Below are positions 14,109 through 18,930 of a stretch of DNA of 18,930 bases, piece after piece. Both the position numbers and the translations under genes were made by a program. Origin of the DNA: Promethearchaeota archaeon (GTDB lineage: Archaea; Asgardarchaeota; Lokiarchaeia; Sigynarchaeales; SOKP01). Position 1 is the stretch's first letter; each line of letters starts with the position of its first letter. The stretch spans positions 1 to 18,930 of the forward strand of contig SDNV01000050.1 in the NCBI GenBank assembly GCA_004524515.1, written 5' to 3'. The notes under the pieces are model-generated. The model was not told the DNA's origin and searched no databases. It worked only from the letters and a program-made list of their open reading frames with translations.

Positions 14109-15821
14109 TTAAAACCATCTTTGATAATGAAGTACCTGTGTTTCTTTCAAGAGTACTTTTCTAAAGAAAAAAGTAATAATTGTAGCTATAAAGATTAACA
14201 CTAAAAGAATTGCTAAGGCGTAGATAAGGAGTTGGGTTTCACCGACAAGAATGGAAAAACTAATATTAATTAGGAGATAGACACTCATGAAAATTAAGGC
14301 GCCCGTCATGCCTATAAGATTATAAATTAAAAACATCCAGCTCCAAATACTTTTTTTGCCATCATAATTCTTTCTTAATTTTCGAAGGCTAAATGCTGCA
14401 TAAAGTATCATAACTGCTGTGATAAGCTCAATAATTGATTGAGTAAAGAATAGATACCACCCTATACTCCCAATGATTAGTAAAATTAGAAGAAAGAATA
14501 GCATACTATAAATCATAAATAAAATTCCTGCAATAATAGCAACGATAAAAAGTTTCATTGTGAAACTCTCATAAAGTTTCCTAGATTTGGATCTGGTCAA
14601 GAATTGCTCAAAATTAATTCCGCAAAATTTACAAAACATATCAGACGTTTTTTTTTCATTCCCGCAGTTTGGACAATAATTGACTGCTATTGGTAACTTT
14701 GTTTCTCCTTTTTCAGCTAGATCATTACATATAACGTATTGATGAGCCACAATCATGCCTGTATTAGGACATCTATAGGTGTTCTCCGCGATCCTATTCG
14801 CACGTTTATAATATTTTAAAAGAAATAAGTAGGAAATAAAAGCTAATATCAATTGTGCGACGATAATGGATATAACAAATACACTTTCTTCTAATATATT
14901 GAATGCTAAGAAAATTAAAAAAATCCATACAGCCACACTATTCCATAAAAAATGTAAACTGACTGGAATGAGCCAGATGGGAACAAATCTTTTTATAAAA
15001 TTTTTTATTTGCTGTTTGGTGGGTAGATTTTCTTCTCTAAGCTCAAAGCGTAATCGTTCTGCTCTTCCCGCCGCATAGCCTCCCAATGCACCTCCAAGTA
15101 TATGAATCGGCCCCCAATTTCTAAGGGTAACTTGAAGATAAATATCAAAAGCACTCCCCCCAGATATAATGGTAATAACTATATATCCTGCTGTTTCAAT
15201 ACTCTCAAAGGCTAATCCAATCAAAATTCCAATTAAAAACCCATTCAATTCGTTTCCTAACATCCCTTTTCTTTTTTCTTCAGGTTTAGCATTTCTTTGA
15301 AGAACCACGAAAAACGCCAATATTGAGGGAAGTGATTTGTTGAACTCTTCAACTAATGCCGGCGTAATGGCATACGCTCCAATTGCATAAATAATCATTC
15401 CAATCAACTCATCCCCTGTAAACACCGTAATTAACACCGCAATAGCTAACCAAACTGAATCTATTCCAGTATTCCAATAGGCCGCCCAATTAATCACACA
15501 TATTCCTAATAAAAAGAACAATACCAAATATTGATTTTTTCCCCCAAACATTGTTTCATTCTGAGGCCATTTTTTTGCATTCCAATGATAAAATAACAAC
15601 CATATAACATAAAAAGAAATGGGAGCGATGATAGCATAGCTAAAAATCATGAAGACCTTCACGGAATCGGACAAAACCGGTGATGATATGATTAATAATA
15701 CCACAATCGCATATATAGCCGACGCTACAAAAAAAAATGTCCAAATTCTTACTTTAGATGATTCGAGTTTAAGGTTTTGTGGTTTAAAGGGATTATTAGA
15801 ACTCATTTTTAATCCTATCAT
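14109..15821 (-). CDS. PrsW-like intramembrane metalloprotease with internal zinc ribbon
   Basis: A 570-residue polytopic membrane protein. Residues about 25-330 form a PrsW-type core within the CPBP/Abi clan: VEEFNKS with E158, E159 and K162; FESIE with E206 and E209; PIHILGG with H240; and SLHFLWN with H290 and N294. These are the glutamate and histidine motifs expected of an active intramembrane protease; bacterial PrsW cleaves an anti-sigma factor, but no such target is visible here. A cytosolic segment (about 345-405) carries a zinc ribbon, CPNCG (383-387) and CKFCG (397-401), preceded by Cys351 and Cys365. Four more hydrophobic helices (about 420-555) follow, so the protein is about twice the usual PrsW length. 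Two starts are possible, ATG at 15821 and ATG at 15806; the latter has AGGAT six bases upstream and begins MSSNNPFKPQ. Confidence 0.78.
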   Translation of the reverse strand: MIGLKMSSNNPFKPQNLKLESSKVRIWTFFFVASAIYAIVVLLIISSPVLSDSVKVFMIFSYAIIAPISFYVIWLLFYHWNAKKWPQNETMFGGKNQYLVLFFLLGICVINWAAYWNTGIDSVWLAIAVLITVFTGDELIGMIIYAIGAYAITPALVEEFNKSLPSILAFFVVLQRNAKPEEKRKGMLGNELNGFLIGILIGLAFESIETAGYIVITIISGGSAFDIYLQVTLRNWGPIHILGGALGGYAAGRAERLRFELREENLPTKQQIKNFIKRFVPIWLIPVSLHFLWNSVAVWIFLIFLAFNILEESVFVISIIVAQLILAFISYLFLLKYYKRANRIAENTYRCPNTGMIVAHQYVICNDLAEKGETKLPIAVNYCPNCGNEKKTSDMFCKFCGINFEQFLTRSKSRKLYESFTMKLFIVAIIAGILFMIYSMLFFLLILLIIGSIGWYLFFTQSIIELITAVMILYAAFSLRKLRKNYDGKKSIWSWMFLIYNLIGMTGALIFMSVYLLINISFSILVGETQLLIYALAILLVLIFIATIITFFFRKVLLKETQVLHYQRWF

Positions 15822-15884
15822 TTTTAATTATTTTTATGTACATTAAAAAGAATAAACCGATATATTAAACTTATTCTTAAAAGA

Positions 15885-15916
15885 TATCAAGAGGAGGAAT
15901 AAAGCATTATCAAGAG
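15885..15916. repeat. Short direct repeat upstream of the PrsW-like gene
   Basis: TATCAAGAG occurs at 15885-15893 and 15908-15916, 23 bp apart. The pair is about 65-95 bp upstream of the ATG at 15821 and beyond the TATA-like TTTAATATAT (about 15862-15873, minus strand). GAGGAGG at 15891-15897 (plus) resembles a ribosome binding site, but no reading frame of useful length follows it. A regulatory role is only a suggestion. Confidence 0.25.
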
Positions 15917-16034
15917 AAGATTATCTTAAATTTAAAGGAAAATAGCTAGTTTAGTTTATAATGAAAATTTATTAACCTTTTTTTGTTTATTTAAGATTAC
16001 TTATTGGAACAATAAATTATTAATATTAATATTA

Positions 16035-16262
16035 CTAAAAGTGATGAGGCTGGAATTTAACTCGTTTATTTTTTCTTTTAATGTGAGCCTCCATTTTGCT
16101 ATTTAATTCTTGTCCTTTTTCATATGCACGAGTTAAAATTTCCGAGAAGCGTTTTTTATCTTCTTTATCAATAGGACTTTCAAAAATTATCTGGCTAATA
16201 GTCTCCATGCCAGAAATCGCGTATTCCAGCTTTTTTAATTGCTCATTAATTATATGTTCCAT
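16035..16262 (-). CDS. Small helical protein with basic C-terminal tail, function unknown
   Basis: A 75-residue protein beginning MEHIINEQLKKLEYAISGME; I do not recognise a family. It appears to be a two-helix hairpin (about 1-30 and 38-65) with regular hydrophobic spacing, ending in a strongly basic segment, HIKRKNKRVKFQPHHF, that could bind nucleic acid. ATG at 16262 is preferred to the in-frame TTG at 16271, because a TATA-like box lies about 28 bp upstream of the ATG and no ribosome binding site is present (leaderless). The gene stands just downstream of the histone gene on the same strand but has its own promoter. A well-formed promoter, several charged-residue codons in frame and the absence of overlap with another convincing gene support it as real. 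Confidence 0.62.
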   Translation of the reverse strand: MEHIINEQLKKLEYAISGMETISQIIFESPIDKEDKKRFSEILTRAYEKGQELNSKMEAHIKRKNKRVKFQPHHF

Positions 16263-16282
16263 AAATATCAAAATAAGGAAGA

Positions 16283-16297
16283 AATATTTAAATCTTT
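16283..16297 (-). promoter_or_regulatory. TATA/BRE-like promoter of the small helical protein gene
   Basis: The minus strand reads AAAGATTTAAATATT, centred about 28 bp upstream of the ATG at 16262. Spacing and lack of a Shine-Dalgarno sequence suggest leaderless transcription. Confidence 0.45.
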
Positions 16298-16452
16298 AGT
16301 CTATGTCGTTTTTCTAACCAAAATTAAGTGTCTTATTAATCATTTCATAAATATTTTAGCAATATTTAACCTTAAATAACAATATCACTAAAATTTCGAA
16401 CCAAATTATAGAGTTATCTAAAAAGAAAGTATTTAAAATAAGATTATATTAT

Positions 16453-16483
16453 AAAAAAAAAGAATTAATTAAAGTATATACTT
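16453..16483 (-). terminator. Palindrome plus T9, likely terminator of the histone gene
   Basis: On the minus strand, 13 bases after the histone stop, is the perfect 12-bp palindrome AAGTATATACTT (16472-16483), followed by AATTAATTC and T9 (16461-16453). Poly-T alone would terminate archaeal transcription; the palindrome may be incidental. Confidence 0.5.
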
Positions 16484-16495
16484 CATTCATATAGT

Positions 16496-16708
16496 CTATT
16501 TGAAGTATTTGATTGCCAAAAGAATGTCATCTCGAGTGACCTTTTTTCTTTTTGCATGTTTGGTCAATGAGAGAGCAGTTTTGGTAATTTTTTCTGCGGA
16601 AGCTCCCATCCATTCTACTAATTCATCTACAGCATCACGGGCAACGATAATAGCGCCGTTGTGCTTCATTAATCTACGGATTGGGCTCCAGCTGATGTAT
16701 TCTGACAT
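16496..16708 (-). CDS. Archaeal histone (HMf-like histone fold)
   Basis: A 70-residue histone-fold protein that dimerises and wraps DNA. It aligns without gaps to HMfB: SPIRRLMKHNGAIIVARDAV corresponds to the first helix and loop, HAKRKKVTRDDILLAIKYFK to the second loop and last helix. The DNA-facing arginine of the first helix is kept, but the loop-1 arginine (HMfB R19, in AERVS) is Ile here, and the loop-2 Thr of RKT is Lys; so DNA contacts probably differ from HMfB. The start is decided by the ribosome binding site: GTGGAGG (16719-16725) is only 1 nt from the ATG at 16717 but 10 nt from the ATG at 16708, which gives MSEYISWSP. Acidic residues are few, and there are no histone tails. Unlike most neighbours it has a leader with a Shine-Dalgarno sequence. 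Confidence 0.93.
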   Translation of the reverse strand: MSEYISWSPIRRLMKHNGAIIVARDAVDELVEWMGASAEKITKTALSLTKHAKRKKVTRDDILLAIKYFK

Positions 16709-16718
16709 TTTTTTCATT

Positions 16719-16725
16719 CCTCCAC
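16719..16725 (-). promoter_or_regulatory. Shine-Dalgarno site that selects the histone start
   Basis: GTGGAGG on the minus strand. The distance to the ATG at 16708 is 10 nt; to the alternative in-frame ATG at 16717 it is 1 nt, too close for initiation. Confidence 0.7.
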
Positions 16726-16782
16726 TTTTTAATTTTTAATAATTTTTTAGGTTTTTAAAGAGTTTATTATATAATTAGTGGA

Positions 16783-16799
16783 CTTTTATATATTTAAAG
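16783..16799. promoter_or_regulatory. Shared divergent TATA region of the histone gene and a small ORF
   Basis: CTTTTATATATTTAAAG reads as a TATA box on both strands. To the right it predicts a start near 16817, giving the ORF at 16835 a leader of about 18 nt that contains its ribosome binding site. To the left it predicts a histone leader of about 50 nt; a nearer alternative for the histone is TTATATAATAAAC (about 16763-16775, minus strand). Confidence 0.4.
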
Positions 16800-16823
16800 A
16801 TTTTGGTATCCGCATGAATTTAT

Positions 16824-16831
16824 GAGGAGAG
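16824..16831 (+). promoter_or_regulatory. Strong Shine-Dalgarno sequence before a 45-codon ORF
   Basis: GAGGAGAG ends 3 nt before the ATG at 16835, and its GGAG core is 5 nt away. It is one of the two best Shine-Dalgarno matches in the window and is the main reason to take the small ORF seriously. Confidence 0.5.
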
Positions 16832-16834
16832 AAA

Positions 16835-16972
16835 ATGAAAAAAATTAATCGACAAAATTCTAATATAGTATCTGATCAATCTGGTGCAAGTTTAGACTTT
16901 TTCACTGAAAAGCTATTCTCGTTAAAATTCAGCGATATAATATATATAAATTATATTTTATTGACCTATTGA
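16835..16972 (+). CDS. Possible small protein of 45 residues, divergent to the histone
   Basis: An ATG-to-TGA frame encoding MKKINRQNSNIVSDQSGASL, then FFTEKLFSLKFSDIIYINYI and LLTY (one Asp lies between the first two segments). No family is recognised. The N-terminal half is polar, the C-terminal half hydrophobic and aromatic (LFSLKF...IIYINYILLTY), so it could contact a membrane or a protein partner. Support comes from the strong Shine-Dalgarno site and a TATA box at the right distance; against it stand short length and lack of known homologues. The end overlaps a tandem repeat, ATTGACCT twice (16960-16975). It may instead be a leader peptide or chance ORF. Confidence 0.35.
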   Translation: MKKINRQNSNIVSDQSGASLDFFTEKLFSLKFSDIIYINYILLTY

Positions 16973-16975
16973 CCT
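16960..16975. repeat. Tandem ATTGACCT duplication
   Basis: Two adjacent perfect copies of the 8-mer ATTGACCT, spanning the stop codon of the 45-codon ORF. CCTAT (16965-16969) and ATAGG (16978-16982) also form a small inverted repeat here. It may be slippage or a binding site. Confidence 0.4.
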
Positions 16976-17223
16976 CTATAGGTGAGAATTAGAAAATAAA
17001 ATGAAGTTTTGTAAAATTCTGAAGAGATAGATTAGGAGTTTTTGTGTTAATTATGACTTAATAATTATCTTTTTTTTATTGAATTTTAGAAGATATAAGA
17101 CCGATTTGGGGAAGAATTCATTAAGTTATAAATATTTTTCATAGTTTAAATCTATTGATTTAGCTGATGTGAAAATAGAGATAATTTAATTATTAAAACA
17201 ATATAGGATTTAAGGAATTAAGA

Positions 17224-17240
17224 TAAAAAGTATTAAAAAG
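17224..17240 (-). terminator. T-rich terminator of the appendage-like gene
   Basis: Shortly after the TAA stop the minus strand carries CTTTTTA and CTTTTTA in tandem. Two T5 runs make a modest archaeal terminator. Confidence 0.35.
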
Positions 17241-17248
17241 AGCAAATT

Positions 17249-18238
17249 TTACCAAACAGTTTGTACTCTATGGCAATTTTTGCATTCTATTGATTCTCCT
17301 TTGGCAGGAAATCTATCAAATATAGCCCCACAAAAGTCGCATTCTAAATCAAATATCTCATTGGGTGATTTTACAATTCCTATACTTGTGATACGTTTTT
17401 TGTAATCTTCAGATAACATCGCGAGTAATGAAATCAATACCGGATGAATTTGAGCAGCTGCTAAAAATTCAACCTTATCGGACACTATCTGTCCGATAAC
17501 TAAAATTTCTTGTTTAGAAATGAGATCTGTGCCATAAAACCATGCTATTTTTTTTTTATCATCTTTAGCAATTAATTGAAACTTATGCATTCCAAGGAGT
17601 TGTTCGATATGACTAAAATAGAGATCTAAATCAACCTTATTTTTTGTGCCAATTCCGAGACTTTTTACAGCTTTCTTTATACCCTCAATTTTCAAAAATT
17701 CAGAGATTTTCGCACTTGAAATGATTTTAGGTTCAATTTTGGGTAAGATAATTTCGATTTTCTTCGTATCAGAATTAAGGACCCGTACAAAATCCTTATT
17801 ATTTACATAGGTTATGTAAGTATTAACGTCTCCTTTATTATTTCGGGGAACTGGATTAAAGTAAAAATTAATTTGTTTTTGACTGGATTCACTTAATTCA
17901 TCTATCTCAAAATTGACTTGTTGACTCCCTAAATTATCACGCTGAGGAGGATTTGTGGAAAACTCAGGAGGATTAATTCTTGATAATACGAGAAATTCAG
18001 GGAATTTTATTCTTATTTTTATTTCTGTAATGGGAGCTAAACTATCATTGATAAGCATAATGCTATAAAGATAAACCGATCTATAAGGTACTAATTGATG
18101 GGCTAATTTGATCTTTTTCTCTTGATCAACACTTTCAAAGGCATAAGTACTTTCGTCTGGTTTTTCTTTTCCTGGGGCTCCTTTTAATAGAACTAAACCG
18201 TGTATTTTGCTCCCTTTTTTATTATTTTGCTCTGCCAT
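17249..18238 (-). CDS. Predicted beta-sandwich plus alpha/beta domain protein with C-terminal zinc ribbon, adaptor-appendage-like
   Basis: A soluble 329-residue protein of no family I can name with certainty. Residues 1-25 are polar and probably flexible. About 45-165 reads as an immunoglobulin-like beta sandwich: SVYLYSIMLINDSLAPITEI, KIRIKFPEFL, then INFYFNPVP and long alternating strands. About 170-290 is a mixed alpha/beta domain: helix, strand FQLIAKD, strand KIAWFYGTDL, strand EILVIGQIV, strand VEFLAAA, and a final helix LISLLAMLSEDYKKR. Order and sizes match the two-lobed appendage (ear) of AP and COPI adaptors, including an IAK strand and a final helix ending in tyrosine and basic residues; identity is low and this is inference. 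C300xxC303 and C319xxC322 form a C-terminal zinc ribbon, absent from eukaryotic appendages. It is divergent to the regulator at 18375; ATG at 18238 lacks a strong ribosome binding site. Confidence 0.75.
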   Translation of the reverse strand: MAEQNNKKGSKIHGLVLLKGAPGKEKPDESTYAFESVDQEKKIKLAHQLVPYRSVYLYSIMLINDSLAPITEIKIRIKFPEFLVLSRINPPEFSTNPPQRDNLGSQQVNFEIDELSESSQKQINFYFNPVPRNNKGDVNTYITYVNNKDFVRVLNSDTKKIEIILPKIEPKIISSAKISEFLKIEGIKKAVKSLGIGTKNKVDLDLYFSHIEQLLGMHKFQLIAKDDKKKIAWFYGTDLISKQEILVIGQIVSDKVEFLAAAQIHPVLISLLAMLSEDYKKRITSIGIVKSPNEIFDLECDFCGAIFDRFPAKGESIECKNCHRVQTVW

Positions 18239-18337
18239 AATTTTCTTCGCCTAAATTGTGGAAAAATTCAAAATTTATTGCACTTTTCTATAAATTATAA
18301 AAAATATATTGTTATATATTTTTTTTTACCCGAGGAA

Positions 18338-18350
18338 TTTTTTATAGATA
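18338..18350 (+). promoter_or_regulatory. Possible TATA box of the DUF4443-like regulator
   Basis: TTTTTTATAGATA is centred about 31 bp before the ATG at 18375, allowing a nearly leaderless transcript. A second candidate, GTTATATATTT (about 18311-18321), would give a leader of about 35 nt containing GAGGA (18332-18336). The 136-bp interval also serves the divergent gene, possibly through TTTATAGAAAAG (about 18282-18293, minus strand). Confidence 0.35.
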
Positions 18351-18374
18351 CGATATTAAATATTAATTGTAAGT

Positions 18375-18930
18375 ATGTTAGAAGAGTTAGATGAGATGTT
18401 CAAAAGTGATACAATTAAACCAACTTTTGATTATGTTCACATCATTTTAGCCCTTTTTCTTTTTGATGAAAATCCGACAGGAATCGGAAGATATCGAATA
18501 AAAGAAGAATTAGCCATAGGGTCGGGCACGTCAAAATCTCTGATAAAAAAATTAAATGAAAAATTAGAATTTATAAGTGTCTTTGATGAGAATATTAGGA
18601 AAGGTCATGTATTAACGGAAAAAGGAAAAAAATTTTTGAACAAATTTAAAAAAGAAATCCCATTCATTATAGAGGGAGATATCTCGATTTTGAAGGATAT
18701 AATAATCGAATCTGAAAATTCAAAAGTAAGTATTTGTCAAGTCAAAAAAAGAGCAGGAAAATTAACAAATGGAATAGCTCAGAGAGATGCTGCGATAAAA
18801 GTTGATGGAAAGGGCGCAAGTTGTATTATATTTAATGGACAGGATTTTACCTTTGAGCTAAATTCTTTTTCGGAAAAAGATAAGGAACAGATGAGGGTAA
18901 ATGAGGAAGTTCAGAAGTATTTTAAAAAAA
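18375..18930 (+). CDS. Winged-helix transcriptional regulator, DUF4443-like, 3'-truncated
   Basis: An open frame of 185 codons running off the right edge without a stop. It begins MLEELDEMFKSDTIKPTFDY; the only ATG upstream of the conserved part is at 18375, and an in-frame TAA at 18357-18359 excludes a longer start. Residues about 15-95 are a winged helix: ALFLFDENPTGIGRYRIKEE, LAIGSGTSKSLIKKLNE (recognition helix) and GHVLTEKGKKFL (wing and last helix). GxGRYRLKxELxxGxGTxxxLxxKL and GHxLTxKG are the pattern I associate with archaeal DUF4443 proteins. The second part (about 98-185) has ICQVKKRAGKLTNGIAQRDA and FNGQDFTF, a small alpha/beta sensor-like domain. The family is thought to regulate transcription; ligand and targets are unknown. 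It is divergent to the appendage-like gene, which it might control. Confidence 0.75.
   Translation, partial: MLEELDEMFKSDTIKPTFDYVHIILALFLFDENPTGIGRYRIKEELAIGSGTSKSLIKKLNEKLEFISVFDENIRKGHVLTEKGKKFLNKFKKEIPFIIEGDISILKDIIIESENSKVSICQVKKRAGKLTNGIAQRDAAIKVDGKGASCIIFNGQDFTFELNSFSEKDKEQMRVNEEVQKYFKK

Larger units (their letters stand above)
16718..17248. other. 531-bp gap between the histone and the appendage-like gene
   Basis: The longest stretch without an established gene. It contains the divergent promoter region and the 45-codon ORF annotated separately. The right half (16973-17223) has no ORF with a convincing start, no tRNA-like fold and no long repeat; it has only scattered AT-rich TATA-like motifs (for example AAGTTATAAATATTT near 17133). 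An unannotated non-coding RNA cannot be excluded by eye. Confidence 0.5.

Noticed and set aside
14866..15078. Plus-strand frame antisense to the PrsW-like gene
   Set aside because: It overlaps a region with conserved PrsW motifs on the other strand and has no supporting signals.
15891..15925. A small gene after the GAGGAGG sequence at 15891-15897
   Set aside because: No ATG, GTG or TTG lies at suitable spacing, and the frames close within a few codons.
16096..16299. Plus-strand frame of 67 codons opposite the small helical protein gene
   Set aside because: The minus-strand frame has a well-placed promoter and a sensible protein pattern; this one has neither.
16500..16739. Plus-strand frame of 79 codons opposite the histone
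   Set aside because: It is a complete shadow of a clear histone gene.
18200..18394. Plus-strand frame spanning the divergent promoter region
   Set aside because: It overlaps the start of the appendage-like gene and the start of the regulator in a different frame, and contains mostly hydrophobic residues from AT-rich promoter DNA.
1..18930. Defence system, prophage or CRISPR locus
   Set aside because: No nuclease, reverse transcriptase, integrase or regular repeat-spacer array was found; the helicase is of the repair type and the other genes are metabolic, membrane or chromatin related.

Overview
This is a strongly AT-rich, gene-dense window of 18.9 kb that reads as archaeal chromosome. The evidence is a histone-fold protein, a Hef/FANCM-type helicase, a LeuA-family synthase with an archaeal-style active-site region, a DUF4443-like winged-helix regulator, and TATA/BRE-like promoters placed about 23-30 nt upstream of start codons that lack a Shine-Dalgarno sequence. 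Very long coiled-coil proteins, TPR proteins, zinc-ribbon membrane proteins and a protein whose domain layout resembles a eukaryotic coat-adaptor appendage suggest an Asgard (Lokiarchaeia-like) archaeon. That placement is an inference from gene content, not proof. I saw no rRNA, tRNA, CRISPR array, insertion sequence or phage gene.

Layout. The left part holds the 3' end of a LeuA/CimA-family synthase (plus), which converges on an alanine/aspartate-type aminotransferase (minus). From a short promoter region with paired repeats runs a 1468-residue plus-strand protein: prenyltransferase-like helical repeats, about 850 residues of coiled coil, a winged-helix-like segment and two C-terminal membrane helices. 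It meets a 719-residue Hef-like helicase (minus) tail to tail with one base between the stop codons. The helicase and a GPH-type sugar:cation symporter (plus) are divergent.

Right of the symporter nearly every gene is on the minus strand. Written in coordinate order they are a TPR protein, a metallo-beta-lactamase-fold hydrolase with a C-terminal winged helix, a PAP2-type membrane phosphatase/transferase, a PrsW-like intramembrane protease with a zinc ribbon, a 75-residue helical protein with a basic tail, a histone, and the appendage-like/zinc-ribbon protein. A 45-codon ORF with a strong ribosome binding site lies divergent to the histone and has not been described by similarity. A truncated DUF4443-like regulator (plus) closes the window.

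How they fit together. PAP2 and the MBL hydrolase may be co-transcribed (47 bp apart); most other genes seem to have their own promoters. LeuA and the aminotransferase fit amino-acid synthesis. The histone, the small basic protein and the helicase fit chromatin and DNA repair. The large membrane-anchored coiled-coil protein and the appendage-like protein are the best candidates for something new, because their architecture recalls tethers and coat adaptors of eukaryotic membrane traffic. They are about 10 kb apart, so any functional link between them is speculation. The clearest structure not explained by a gene is an inverted repeat (12037-12092) between the MBL and TPR genes.
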